Counted from the first letter of the stretch, positions 1-8,774 are shown. The stretch is 64,000 nucleotides of DNA from Stigmatella erecta (GCF_900111745.1 NZ_FOIJ01000003.1:682001-746000); one strand, 5' to 3'. Numbers and translations: made by a program. Notes: generated from the letters alone by a model not told the origin.

Positions 1-2604
1 GGGGTGCTGGTGTTCGTCGATCAGGCCGAAGAACTGGTGACCTTGAGCGAGCCCGCCCAGGCCGTTCGCTTCGCGGAGCTTCTCGACGAATTGGCCCTGC
101 CCGCGCCCGGCGTCCGGGTGCTGCTCACGGTCCGCGGCGACTTTCTCACCCGGCTGAGTGCCCTGCCCGGCATGGATTCGGCCATCGAGCGCTCGCTCTA
201 TCTGCTTCAGCACCTCAAGCCCGGAGGAATCCGCGAGGCCATCGTTGGCCCCGCGCGAAGCCGGGGCGTGAGCTTCGAATCCGAAGCGCTCTTGCAGACC
301 CTGATTGACCAGACCTCTCAGGGCGCGGGCAGCCTGCCCCTGCTCCAGTTCACGCTGACCGAGCTGTGGGAGCGCCGCGATACCGCGCGCGCCCTCATTA
401 CCCGAGACACACTGGAGGCCATGGGAGGAGTGGAAGGCGCGCTCTCCCGGCATGCCGACACCGTGCTGGAACGGCTCACCCGCTTGGAGCAACAAGCAGC
501 CCGTCACCTCTTGGGCCGGCTCATCACCCCGGAAGGCACACGCGGCGAGCAAAGCGAAGCGGAACTCACTGCGGAGTCGCCCGAGGCGCGCGCCGCGCTC
601 CAAGTTCTCATCGAAGGGCGCCTGCTGCATACCCGCACCACGGGCCGTGACACACATTATGAGATCGCTCATGAGGCGCTGATCTCGAACTGGGGGACCT
701 TGCGCCGCTGGCTCAACGAGGATGCCGGGCAGCGGGTCATCCGGCAACGCCTTGCGATGGCGAGCACCGAGTGGGAGCGGCTGAATCAAGCCGAGGAACT
801 GCTGTGGCGCGAGCGCCAGCTTGCCGAGGCCAGTGCCATCGAGCCGCTTAGCCTGAAGAGCCGGGAGCAGGCCTTCCTCCGGGCCTCACGGCGAGCCCTG
901 CGCCGCCAGCGCAGACGCGTCTGGCTGAGCATGCTGCTGGTGGGACTCGTGGCGGGAAGTGCCTATGCGGGCCCGCGCCTGCAAGAGCACCTCAATACCC
1001 AGCAGACCCTCAGGGGAATGCTGGAAGAGGCCCGGGCTTCGCTCCACGCCGGGCGGACGTTCGCGCAGCAGGCCACCATCAACCGCGAGAAGGCCGTCGT
1101 GCTGTTCGATGGCCAGACTCCCGGCTGCGCCCCCTCCGTCCACGCGTTTGTCGACGAATTGGTTCAGGCCGCGCTTCCATTGCCCGTGCAGTCCGAGGGA
1201 AAGCCTGGGCTCCCGTGCGCGCACCAAACCCTGCTCCTGCGTGACCGGGAATCCCGGGCGGAGCATGAATGGAGACAGGCACTCGGCGCGTTCGAGCAGG
1301 CGGAGCTGCGCTTTGCCGCCTCGGAGCGAAAGCTCGAAGATGTCCTCGAGCTGTCCTACAGGAACCCGGACGCACGCCAACTCCTCACCGAGACCACCTA
1401 CGAGCGCTTCTTGCTGGCCGAGCGCTTTCACCGCCAGGAGGAACGCAACCGGTTCGAGGAGCGGTTCAGACGGCTCACGGGCAGCGATGCAGCGTCCAGA
1501 GACCTGCTCGATGTACCCGCCACGGTGGAGATCGAAACCGTTCCCTCGGGCGCACGGGTCGAACTGGTCGCCAGCGGTGAAGCGCTGCGAGCGCCTCGGG
1601 GCCTTTCGGGCCGCGCGCATGGGATGCTGGGCCTGACGCCCGTCGCCGGGCTGCCGCTCCGCGCGGGCTCGCACCAGCTACGCATCACACACGGTGACTC
1701 GCCTCCGGTCGATCTGCCCCTGCGCCTGGAGCGAGGAGAACACATGCGCCTCCGGGTGGTGATTCCCGCCTTCGTGCCCGAGGGCTACACCTATATTCCC
1801 CCCGGCTGTTTCCTCATGGGCAGTGCCGACATCGAACCCATGCGGCAATTCGAGGAGAGTCCTCCGATGTACCGGAAGTGCCTCCCAAAGGGGTTCTTCA
1901 TCGGACGGACCGAGGTGACGCTCCAGGATTGGATGGACTATCTCGATGCTTTGGGTCCCAAGGCCGCAGCGCATAACCTGCTCGCGAAACTCGATACCAG
2001 CGCGGAGACGTCGCTGGATCTGCGGAAACAGCCCAAGGGCGCATGGCAATTCTCGCTCCATCTGCAGGACGAGGCTCTCCAGATACTGCTCGCGGGAAAG
2101 CATCTCCACTATCCACATCGGGAGAAGAACCAGACACAGGATTGGCGCCGACTGCCCCTGGCGGGGGTTTCCGCGAGTGAGCTGGAGAAGTACCTCCAAT
2201 GGCTTGACCGGTCGGGCCGGGTGAAGGGGGCCCGTCTGTGCAACGAATCCGAATGGACTCGCGCGGCGCGGGGTGCGGATGACCGCCTGTTTCCCCATGG
2301 CAACAAGCTCGACCTGGACGATGCCAACTTCGACCAGACCTACGGCCGGCTGGTAGGCGCTTTTGGACCTGACGAGGCGGGGCGGCACCCGCGTTCCGAC
2401 AGCCCCTGGAACCTCAGCGACATGGCGGGCAACATCTACGAAATCACGCAGCCCCTGTATCCCAAGCCGGGCATCGTGCTGAAAGGGGGCGCCTGGTATT
2501 ACCCCCCCATTGCTGCGTACGTGGCGACGCGGCAGTTCGCCCCAGCCAGCATACAGGACCTCCGGGTGGGGCTGCGCGTCTGCGCTTCGATGCCCGCTCC
2601 TTGA
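1..2604 (+). CDS. STAND-type NTPase / FGE-sulfatase-fold membrane protein (5' truncated)
   Basis: The reading frame is open to the window edge, so the N-terminus (including any Walker A motif or an upstream kinase domain) lies outside. The visible part starts at a Walker B-like strand (LVFVDQAEEL), followed by RVLLTVRGDF and a winged-helix-like region typical of the nSTAND1 NTPase group. A single membrane segment sits near visible residues 305-325, then a coiled or linker region. From about residue 593 (YIPPGCFLMGS) to the end is a formylglycine-generating-enzyme / SUMF1-type domain, with WNLSDMAGNIYE and LKGGAWYYPP and a closing GLRVC. STAND modules are signal-responsive ATPases. The FGE-like part would lie on the other side of the membrane from the ATPase. 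Whether the FGE fold is catalytic is not clear. Domain assignment is firm, function is inferred. Confidence 0.8.
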   Translation, partial: GVLVFVDQAEELVTLSEPAQAVRFAELLDELALPAPGVRVLLTVRGDFLTRLSALPGMDSAIERSLYLLQHLKPGGIREAIVGPARSRGVSFESEALLQTLIDQTSQGAGSLPLLQFTLTELWERRDTARALITRDTLEAMGGVEGALSRHADTVLERLTRLEQQAARHLLGRLITPEGTRGEQSEAELTAESPEARAALQVLIEGRLLHTRTTGRDTHYEIAHEALISNWGTLRRWLNEDAGQRVIRQRLAMASTEWERLNQAEELLWRERQLAEASAIEPLSLKSREQAFLRASRRALRRQRRRVWLSMLLVGLVAGSAYAGPRLQEHLNTQQTLRGMLEEARASLHAGRTFAQQATINREKAVVLFDGQTPGCAPSVHAFVDELVQAALPLPVQSEGKPGLPCAHQTLLLRDRESRAEHEWRQALGAFEQAELRFAASERKLEDVLELSYRNPDARQLLTETTYERFLLAERFHRQEERNRFEERFRRLTGSDAASRDLLDVPATVEIETVPSGARVELVASGEALRAPRGLSGRAHGMLGLTPVAGLPLRAGSHQLRITHGDSPPVDLPLRLERGEHMRLRVVIPAFVPEGYTYIPPGCFLMGSADIEPMRQFEESPPMYRKCLPKGFFIGRTEVTLQDWMDYLDALGPKAAAHNLLAKLDTSAETSLDLRKQPKGAWQFSLHLQDEALQILLAGKHLHYPHREKNQTQDWRRLPLAGVSASELEKYLQWLDRSGRVKGARLCNESEWTRAARGADDRLFPHGNKLDLDDANFDQTYGRLVGAFGPDEAGRHPRSDSPWNLSDMAGNIYEITQPLYPKPGIVLKGGAWYYPPIAAYVATRQFAPASIQDLRVGLRVCASMPAP

Positions 2605-2800
2605 GCGAGGGAGCGGCCGCGAGCGTGGAAGACGCCATCGGCCGGAGCGGGGCGGAGAAAAGGCAGGCACAGAGGGCGACTGCATAGATTGGCCGGACCG
2701 TGCCTCCTCTTTGTAGTGCGGCACGAACCGCATCGGCCATCGCCCGGGACGCTTTGCCTCCCGGCAGGTGGTTTCCCTTTCATCCCCAGCCAAAACATCC

Positions 2801-3862
2801 ATGAAAAGACCGCTTTCGCTGCTTGTCTGCCTTTTGGTCAATTCGTCGTGGGCCTCTGGTCCCTCGCAGGACGCCGTGCACCCCTCCACTCAACCAGGTA
2901 AGCCGCCCCGGGTGGCCCCCTGTGGTGCCCCTGCGGATCCGATGCGCATGACTTGGCCCAATGGCTCCCAGCTGTGGGGAACCACGAAACTGACTGCCTC
3001 CAAGGAGATGAGCAGCGTTCTGACCTCAGTGGCGCTGGACGGCGTGCGCTTGGGAGGCGCTCCGCTCCAAGGTATCCGTCTGGAGAAAGGTTTCCTGGCG
3101 GCGCCAGACCTTGCACCGGACAAGCTCACGGGTGCCATCTTCCAGGGCACCGCCAGCGATGGGGGCCCCGTGGAGGTGGCGGTGTGTGGCGCCGAGCCCT
3201 CGGCCCAGGACTCCTCCCTGCTCTCGTACCGCATCGAGATCTGGAACCAGTCGAAGGAAGCCTGGGAGAACCCGTGCATCGCGACCCAGCAGGTGCCCAA
3301 TCCCAAAGCACTCGCCGTGCAGAGCCTCTGGGATGAACGGGGAGCAAACCGCGACGAACCGGGAAAGTTCACCTTCGCCTGTGAAACGGGCGCAATCGCC
3401 AAGTGCATCCACTGGGGCTACAAGCCCTGGGCCACGAAGGACGGGCAGCCGCTGAAGGATCTGCACCAGGCCTGCACGCGCATGGTCCGCGCGGACTACT
3501 GCGGCGATGGCCGCAGCCATACCCGCCAGGACCATGTCATCGACATGTACGACACCATGGGCATCCAGGCCCGGACGACGGTGGCCTCCGCGAACTGGGT
3601 GCCCAGCAAGGCCTCCTTCGAGGCGGCTTGGACTCCCGAGGGTGCCTCGTGCCTGGCCCGCACCCGGGATGGGCAGCCGGCCCAGTCGGTTCTCAAGCAG
3701 TGCCCCAAGCGCTTTGAACTGGGCGAGCGGGATCTTGGGGAGGGCGATCACTGCGCCGCGCACCTCAAGAGCCCGCGCACCGGGACGGCGGTCCTGAGGA
3801 ATCACTCTTACGGCCCACAGCGTCCAGGCACGGTCACCGCGAACCTGAGACGCACCCCGTAA
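2801..3862 (+). CDS. ADYC domain-containing exported protein
   Basis: The protein carries the sequence ADYC (residues 231-234, codons at 3491-3502) inside TRMVRADYCGDGRSHT, the signature after which the ADYC domain family, common in myxobacteria, is named. The start at 2801 is chosen because it opens directly with a signal peptide (MKRPLSLLVCLLVNSSWA); an upstream in-frame start at 2768 would put 11 residues in front of it. About ten Cys residues in the mature chain suggest disulphides and an extracytoplasmic location. The mature part begins with a Pro/Ser-rich stretch and a small beta-rich region before the ADYC domain. Molecular function is unknown. It stands alone, with the convergent argR 40 bp downstream. 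Confidence 0.75.
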   Translation: MKRPLSLLVCLLVNSSWASGPSQDAVHPSTQPGKPPRVAPCGAPADPMRMTWPNGSQLWGTTKLTASKEMSSVLTSVALDGVRLGGAPLQGIRLEKGFLAAPDLAPDKLTGAIFQGTASDGGPVEVAVCGAEPSAQDSSLLSYRIEIWNQSKEAWENPCIATQQVPNPKALAVQSLWDERGANRDEPGKFTFACETGAIAKCIHWGYKPWATKDGQPLKDLHQACTRMVRADYCGDGRSHTRQDHVIDMYDTMGIQARTTVASANWVPSKASFEAAWTPEGASCLARTRDGQPAQSVLKQCPKRFELGERDLGEGDHCAAHLKSPRTGTAVLRNHSYGPQRPGTVTANLRRTP

Positions 3863-3901
3863 GCGCCACACCGAAGCCTTGGGGGGGCGCTCCGGCCCTC
3901 C

Positions 3902-4315
3902 TCAGGGCATCAACCGCAGGGACTGCTCGAGCTGCTCCCTCACCTCTCCCAGCCGCGAGGGGTGCTTCACCGCGATGAACACCGTGTCGTCCCCCGCGAT
4001 GGTGCCCGCCACCCCCTCCATGCCCACCGCGCGGTCCACCATCACCCCGACAATCTGCGCGTAGCCCGGCGCCGTCTTGAGCACGAGCATGTTCGGCGGC
4101 GCCTCCATCACCGTGGCTCGCACCGGGGGCGCAGGGGCCCGCTCCACGCGCTGGTAGCGTCCATTCACCTTCTGGACGGACAGGCGCTTGAGGTGCCGGG
4201 AGAGCGTGGACTGGCTCGGCGCCTGCCCCTCGCCCTCCAGCAACTGCTGAAGCACCGCTTGGTCCGTGATCTCGTGGGCCTCCAGCAACCGGAGGATCGC
4301 TTCGTCCAGATCCAT
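3902..4315 (-). CDS. argR: Arginine repressor ArgR
   Basis: ArgR is the arginine-responsive DNA-binding repressor. The N-terminal winged helix is visible as an HTH ending in SQSTLSRHLKRL, and the C-terminal oligomerisation/arginine-binding domain as VGMEGVAGTIAGDDTVFIAV, with the GTIAGDDT core seen in the family. The start at 4315 (MDLDEAIL) gives a normal family N-terminus of 137 residues; an in-frame ATG 36 bp upstream (4351) would add an odd Cys-containing leader that falls within an ARG-box-like site. It is divergent from the arg biosynthetic operon, and the 192-bp spacer carries several ARG-box-like palindromes, so it probably controls that operon and itself. Confidence 0.93.
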   Translation of the reverse strand: MDLDEAILRLLEAHEITDQAVLQQLLEGEGQAPSQSTLSRHLKRLSVQKVNGRYQRVERAPAPPVRATVMEAPPNMLVLKTAPGYAQIVGVMVDRAVGMEGVAGTIAGDDTVFIAVKHPSRLGEVREQLEQSLRLMP

Positions 4316-4336
4316 GCACGGGACGATGCATCCACC

Positions 4337-4350
4337 TGAATATGCATGCA
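4337..4350. promoter_or_regulatory. ARG-box-like operator near argR start
   Basis: TGAATATGCATGCA matches the classical ARG-box core TGAAT-N4-ATTCA in nine of ten half-site positions. It lies 22 bp upstream of the argR start, where bound ArgR could limit its own transcription. Confidence 0.55.
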
Positions 4351-4371
4351 AGGGCCTCGTGAAACTCCCCC

Positions 4372-4385
4372 TGAATATCCCTGGA
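4372..4385. promoter_or_regulatory. Possible ARG-box half site
   Basis: TGAATATCCCTGGA keeps a perfect TGAAT half but only a poor second half. It lies between the other two ARG-box-like sites, upstream of the proposed argF promoter. It is weaker evidence than its neighbours. Confidence 0.3.
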
Positions 4386-4394
4386 AATTAATCT

Positions 4395-4423
4395 CTTGCG
4401 CTGCGCGTCGTGGTGAATACTAT
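4395..4423 (+). promoter_or_regulatory. Candidate sigma-70 promoter of the arg operon
   Basis: TTGCGC (4395-4400) and TACTAT (4418-4423) are 17 bp apart, an acceptable -35/-10 pair. Transcription would start near 4430, just before the palindromic ARG-box-like site at 4446-4467, which fits repression by ArgR. Prediction from pattern only. Confidence 0.4.
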
Positions 4424-4445
4424 GCGCCCCTCCTGCGGGCAGGCG

Positions 4446-4467
4446 CATATTCATGCATGCATATGCA
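4446..4467. promoter_or_regulatory. Palindromic ARG-box-like operator upstream of argF
   Basis: The segment contains TGCATGCATATGCA (4454-4467), two TGCAT-type halves in ARG-box geometry, overlapped by an ATTCA half (4450-4454) that mirrors the TGAATATGC seen at the argR-proximal site. It lies just downstream of the candidate -10 and about 40 bp before the argF start, a normal place for an ArgR operator. Confidence 0.5.
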
Positions 4468-4507
4468 GGCTCATCCACCGCCCCCACGGGCACTGCGAGG
4501 AGTCACC

Positions 4508-5512
4508 ATGAAGCACCTGACCCACATCCGGGATCTCGGCCCCGAGGGCGTCGAGACGATTCTGGCGAAGGCGGCCGCCTGGAAGGGCAAGCCCGCCGAG
4601 CCGCTGTTCCTGGGCCGCATCCTGGGCATGGTGTTCTTCAACCCGTCGCTGCGCACGCGCGCCTCGTTCGAGTCGGTGATGCTGCGCGGCAGCGGCAACG
4701 CCATCGTCCTGGACGTGGGCAACGGCGTGTGGAAGCTGGAGGACCGGCCCGGGGCCATCATGAACCAGGACCGCGCCGAGCACATCAAGGAGGCCGCGCC
4801 CGTGCTGTCGCGCTTCGTGGACATGCTCGGGGTGCGCACCTTCTCGGCCGGCGGGGACGACGAGCAGGACGAGGAGGATCCGGTCATCTCCGCATTCCGG
4901 CGCCACGTCACCGTGCCGCTGGTGAGCATGGAGTCCGCGCGGGAGCACCCCTGCCAGGGGCTCGCGGACGTGCTCACGCTGCGCGAGAACTTCGGCTCCA
5001 CGAAGAAGCTGCCGGTGACGCTCACCTGGGCCCCCCACATCAAGCCGCTGCCCAAGGCGGTGCCCAACTCCTTCCTGCTCACCGCCGCGGCGGCCGGCTG
5101 CGAGGTGCGCGTGGCGCATCCTCCCGGCTTCGAGCTGCACCCGGCGGTGCGCGCCGAGGCCGAGGCCTACGCCAAGGCCACCGGCGGCAGCGTCACCTAC
5201 ACGCATGACCAGAACGAGGCCCTGGCGGGCAGCCGCGCCGTCTACGCCAAGTCCTGGGGCCCGGCCACGCGCTCGGCGCACACCGCCGGGGACGTGTCCG
5301 CGCTGCTCGCCTCCCACGCGGACTGGATGCCCACGCGCCGCACCCTGTCGCGCGCCGCTGCGGACGCCCTGTTCCTCCACTGCCTGCCCGTGCGCCGCAA
5401 CGTCGAGGTCGCCGACGAGGTGCTGGACCACCCGTCCAGCCGCGTCATCGACGAGGCGGAGAACCGCTTCCACGTCCAGCGCTCCATCCTCTCCTGGCTG
5501 CTGTCGGCCTGA
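4508..5512 (+). CDS. argF': N-acetylornithine (N-acylornithine) carbamoyltransferase
   Basis: Transfers carbamoyl phosphate to N-acyl-ornithine to give N-acyl-citrulline. The carbamoyl-phosphate loop reads FFNPSLRTRASFE, as in the acetylornithine / succinylornithine transcarbamylases of Xanthomonas and Bacteroides, rather than the STRTR loop of ordinary ornithine carbamoyltransferases. Other family landmarks are WAPHIKPLPKAVPNSF, YAKSWG and HCLPVRRNVEV. The start at 4508 (MKHLTHIRD) has GAGGAG about 6 bp upstream; 334 residues is the family length. It is first of a seven-gene operon that also holds an M20 deacylase, which is what an N-acetylcitrulline route needs. Acetyl versus succinyl specificity cannot be settled by eye. 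Confidence 0.88.
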   Translation: MKHLTHIRDLGPEGVETILAKAAAWKGKPAEPLFLGRILGMVFFNPSLRTRASFESVMLRGSGNAIVLDVGNGVWKLEDRPGAIMNQDRAEHIKEAAPVLSRFVDMLGVRTFSAGGDDEQDEEDPVISAFRRHVTVPLVSMESAREHPCQGLADVLTLRENFGSTKKLPVTLTWAPHIKPLPKAVPNSFLLTAAAAGCEVRVAHPPGFELHPAVRAEAEAYAKATGGSVTYTHDQNEALAGSRAVYAKSWGPATRSAHTAGDVSALLASHADWMPTRRTLSRAAADALFLHCLPVRRNVEVADEVLDHPSSRVIDEAENRFHVQRSILSWLLSA

Positions 5513-5530
5513 GGCCGTCCGAGGTCCGCC

Positions 5531-6343
5531 ATGCCCTTCTCTCCCGATCCCTACTCCGCGCTGCGCTCCGCCGCCCGCTACGTCCGGCAGTTCCGCCGGA
5601 AGACCTTCGTGGTGCTGCTCGACGGCCCCGTCATCGGGGATCCGAAGCTGCGCCGGGCGGCCTGCGAGCAGATCGGCCTCCTGTGGGCCTTCTCCATCCA
5701 GCCCGTGGTGGTGCACAGCTCGAGCCCCGAGCTGGACACCCCGTTCGACACGGGCTCACCCCTCACCGGCCGGCTGCGCACGGACCTGCTCACGGACCTT
5801 CAGGCCGCGGGCGTGCCGTGCGTGGGCCTGAGCGGCGTGGACGCGGGCCTGCTCAAGGCCCGGCCAGTGAACGCCGGCACGAGCGGTGACATCGAGTCGG
5901 TGGACACGCGCTTGCTCCAGCACCTGCGCTCGGGCGAGTACGTGCCCGTGGTGGCGCCCCTCGCGGGCGACCCGACGGGCGCCGTGCACAACGCCAGCGC
6001 GGACACGGTGGCGGCCCTGCTCGCGGTGGCCCTGGGCGCCGAGAAGCTCTTCTTCCTGCTCACCACACCGGGCCTGCTGCGCGACGCGTCCAACCCCAAC
6101 TCCATCATCCCCCTGGCCTCGCTGCAGGAGCTGGTGGGGCTGGAGAAGGAAGGCCAGCTCTCCGGCAGCCTCAAGCCCAAGGCCCACGCCATCCGTCACG
6201 CCCTGGAGGGCGGCGTCGGCAGCGTGCACCTGGTGAGCGGCACCCTGCCGGATGCGCTCCTGGAGGAGGTCTTCACCAACGAGGGCAGCGGCACCATGGT
6301 CGTCCGCGAGCCCCCCGCGCGCGGCGCCGGAGGGTCCACGTGA
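5531..6343 (+). CDS. argB: Acetylglutamate kinase-like protein (degenerate catalytic N-terminus)
   Basis: Amino-acid-kinase fold, second gene of the arg operon, in the place of acetylglutamate kinase (phosphorylates N-acetylglutamate). The C-terminal half keeps family features: HNASADTVAALLAVALGAEKLFFLL (Asn and Asp of the active site) and a GSLKPKA Lys region. The N-terminal half is unusual. The catalytic-Lys motif (normally IIKLGG) reads VVLLDG at residues 27-32, and the HGGG nucleotide/phosphate loop reads HSSS at residues 62-65. It could be a diverged kinase for an acylated substrate or a regulatory subunit. It overlaps the next gene by 4 bp (GTGA), suggesting coupled translation. Confidence 0.75.
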   Translation: MPFSPDPYSALRSAARYVRQFRRKTFVVLLDGPVIGDPKLRRAACEQIGLLWAFSIQPVVVHSSSPELDTPFDTGSPLTGRLRTDLLTDLQAAGVPCVGLSGVDAGLLKARPVNAGTSGDIESVDTRLLQHLRSGEYVPVVAPLAGDPTGAVHNASADTVAALLAVALGAEKLFFLLTTPGLLRDASNPNSIIPLASLQELVGLEKEGQLSGSLKPKAHAIRHALEGGVGSVHLVSGTLPDALLEEVFTNEGSGTMVVREPPARGAGGST

Positions 6344-7407
6344 CGCCAGCCGCGCTGCTCGAAGCCCTGGTGGCCACCCCCAGCGTCTCGGGGAACGAGG
6401 CGGCGATCGCCGGCAAGGTGGCCTCGTGGGCCGAGGGCTGGGGTGCGCGCGTGCAGCGCCAAGGCAACAACGTGTGGTTCTCCGTGGGCCAGGGCCCGCG
6501 GCGGCTGCTCGTCAACTCGCACCTGGACACCGTGCCCCCGTGCAGCGGGTGGACGCTGGAGCCCCTGCAGCCCCTGTGGCGCGAGGGGCGCCTCTACGGC
6601 CTGGGGAGCAATGACGCCAAGGGCTGCGTGACGGCGATGCTGCTCGCGGCCCGGGAGCTGCTGGCCTCGCCCCAGGCCCTGGACGGCAAGGGCGAGGTGG
6701 TCTTCGCGTTCACCGCCGAGGAGGAGACCGGGGGCAAGGGCCTGGGCCCGCTGCTGGGCGAGCTGGGGCCGCTGGATGCCGCCGTGGTGGGCGAGCCCAC
6801 GGGGCTGAAGCCCTGCACGGCCCAGCGCGGCATGTTGCTCCTGCGCTGCGTGGCCCACGGCACCTCGGGGCACGTGGCGCACGCGCACACCACCCAGACG
6901 GAGAACGCCATCCACGTGGCGGCCCGGGACATCGCCGCCCTGGCCGAGCTGCGCTTCCTGCCCCACCCGCTGCTGGGCGAGGCCCGGGCACAAGTCACGC
7001 AGATTCAAGGAGGCCTCGCGCGCAACCAGGTCCCCGACCGGTGCGAGTTCTTCGTGGACCTGCGCACCACGCCCGGCATGGACCATGCGGCCATCGCCCT
7101 GCAGATCGGCCGGACGCTGAAGAGCGAGGTGACGGTGCACTCCGCGCGCTACCTCCCGAAGGGGACCGCGCCGGGCGAGCCCATCGTCCGCGCGGCCCTG
7201 GCCGCTTCGGGCCAGGCCCCCGTGGGCTCCAGCACCACCTCCGACTGGGCGTTCCTGGGTGACCTGCCCGCCGTGAAGGTGGGCCCGGGCGACACGCTGC
7301 GCTCCCACCGTCCCGATGAACACCTCGCCCTGGTGGAGCTGGAGGCGGGGGTTTCCTTCTACCAGAAGCTCATCCGCGGCTACTTCGAGGAGGTGGCAGG
7401 TGGCTGA
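6340..7407 (+). CDS. argE: M20-family deacetylase, probable N-acetylcitrulline / acetylornithine deacetylase
   Basis: A two-zinc M20 hydrolase that removes the acetyl group from an N-acetylated arginine intermediate. Metal and catalytic motifs are in order: SHLDTVP, GSNDAKG, the catalytic EEETGG, VGEPT, and a C-terminal SHRPDEH. The length, 355 residues, is normal. The start is a GTG that overlaps the stop of the previous gene. Because the carbamoyltransferase of the same operon is of the N-acylornithine type, the physiological substrate is more likely N-acetylcitrulline than N-acetylornithine (inference from pathway logic). Its end overlaps argH by 8 bp. Confidence 0.85.
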   Translation: MTPAALLEALVATPSVSGNEAAIAGKVASWAEGWGARVQRQGNNVWFSVGQGPRRLLVNSHLDTVPPCSGWTLEPLQPLWREGRLYGLGSNDAKGCVTAMLLAARELLASPQALDGKGEVVFAFTAEEETGGKGLGPLLGELGPLDAAVVGEPTGLKPCTAQRGMLLLRCVAHGTSGHVAHAHTTQTENAIHVAARDIAALAELRFLPHPLLGEARAQVTQIQGGLARNQVPDRCEFFVDLRTTPGMDHAAIALQIGRTLKSEVTVHSARYLPKGTAPGEPIVRAALAASGQAPVGSSTTSDWAFLGDLPAVKVGPGDTLRSHRPDEHLALVELEAGVSFYQKLIRGYFEEVAGG

Positions 7408-8752
7408 AGAGACGCTGTGGGCCAAGGGCCTGGCGCTGGACACCATCATCCATGGCTTCACCGTCGGGGATGACCCGCAGGTGGACCTGGCGCTCGCCCC
7501 TCACGACGCGCTCGGCAGCGCCGCCCATGCCCGGATGCTGGCGCGGGTGGGGCTCCTGTCCGAGGCGGACATGCGCGCCCTGGTGACGGCCCTGCGCGCG
7601 CTCCACGACGAGGCGCGGGTGGGCGCGTTCACCATCCGCCCCGAGCAGGAGGACGGACACACCGCCCTGGAGGCCGCCCTCGTCGAGCGCGTGGGCGAGC
7701 CCGGCCGGCGCATTCACCTGGGCCGCTCGCGCAATGATCAGGTGCAGCTCGCCCTGCGGCTGCTCCTGCGCGAGGAGGTGCTGGTGCTCGGCGCGCGCAC
7801 GGCGGAGCTGGCCGGGGCGTTCCTGGACTTCGCCCAGGCGCACGCGGACAAGCCGATGCCCGGCTACACGCACATGCGGCGGGCCATGCCGAGCACGTTC
7901 GGGCTGTGGGGCGCCGCCTTCGCCGAGGCGCTGCTGGAGGAGCTGGAGGCCCTGAAGGGGCTGTGGGCCCGCGTGGACCGCTGCCCCCTGGGCGCCGCCG
8001 CGGGCTTCGGCGTGCCGCTGCCCATCGACCGGGAGTATGTCGCCTCGCTGCTCGGTTTCTCCCGCGTGCAACGCAGCCCCATCGATGTCCAGAACAGCCG
8101 CGGACGGCTCGAGACGGCGACGCTCTCGTGGGGGTGCTCCATCGCGGGCGGCCTGGAGAAGTGGCTGTGGGACCTGGCGCTCTTCACCACCGAGGAGTTC
8201 GGCTTCCTCGCGCTGCCCGACGCCTTCACCACCGGCTCGTCCATCATGCCGCAGAAGAAGAACCCGGACGTGGTGGAGCTAGCGCGGGGCCGGTGCCGGG
8301 AGCTGCGCGGCATGGCCCGTCAGGTGGAGGAGATCGCCAGCGGTCTGCCCTCCAGCTACCACCGCGACTTCCAGCTGCTCAAGCGCCCTACCCTCACGGC
8401 CATCACCTCCCTGCGCGAGCTGCTGGAGGTCTCCACCCGCCTGGTGCCCGCGCTGAAGCTCCGCGCCGAGGCCGCGGCCCGCGCGTGCGACGACACGCTG
8501 TACGCGGCGCACCATGCCTTCACGCTCGCCGGGCGCGGCCTGCCGTTCCGGGATGCCTACCGCGAGGTGGCCCACCAGCTCGCCGACGGCACCTTCCAGC
8601 CGGACCGGGCCGCGCTGACCGCCACCCACCTGGGCGGAGCCGGCAACCTGGGCCTGGCGCAGGCCCGCGCCGAGCTGGACGCCTCGCGCGCCTGGCTCAC
8701 CGACACCCACCGCGCGCTCGCCGGTTGTGCCGAGCGCATCTGGCACCCCTGA
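7400..8752 (+). CDS. argH: Argininosuccinate lyase
   Basis: Cleaves argininosuccinate to arginine and fumarate, the last pathway step. The fumarase/aspartase superfamily signature GSSIMPQKKNPD is present around residue 285, as are HLGRSRNDQV and GYTHMRRAMP. The GTG at 7400 (VAEETLWAKG) is taken as the start. The frame is open further upstream, but those residues do not resemble the family, and this start gives 450 residues and an 8-bp overlap with argE. The gene is unusual only in lying before argG. Confidence 0.93.
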   Translation: MAEETLWAKGLALDTIIHGFTVGDDPQVDLALAPHDALGSAAHARMLARVGLLSEADMRALVTALRALHDEARVGAFTIRPEQEDGHTALEAALVERVGEPGRRIHLGRSRNDQVQLALRLLLREEVLVLGARTAELAGAFLDFAQAHADKPMPGYTHMRRAMPSTFGLWGAAFAEALLEELEALKGLWARVDRCPLGAAAGFGVPLPIDREYVASLLGFSRVQRSPIDVQNSRGRLETATLSWGCSIAGGLEKWLWDLALFTTEEFGFLALPDAFTTGSSIMPQKKNPDVVELARGRCRELRGMARQVEEIASGLPSSYHRDFQLLKRPTLTAITSLRELLEVSTRLVPALKLRAEAAARACDDTLYAAHHAFTLAGRGLPFRDAYREVAHQLADGTFQPDRAALTATHLGGAGNLGLAQARAELDASRAWLTDTHRALAGCAERIWHP

Positions 8753-8774
8753 CCCTCGAAGGAATCGAAATCTC

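Noticed and set aside
4316-4351. Longer argR start at 4351
   Set aside because: The extra residues are not seen in ArgR proteins and would lie on the ARG-box-like site.
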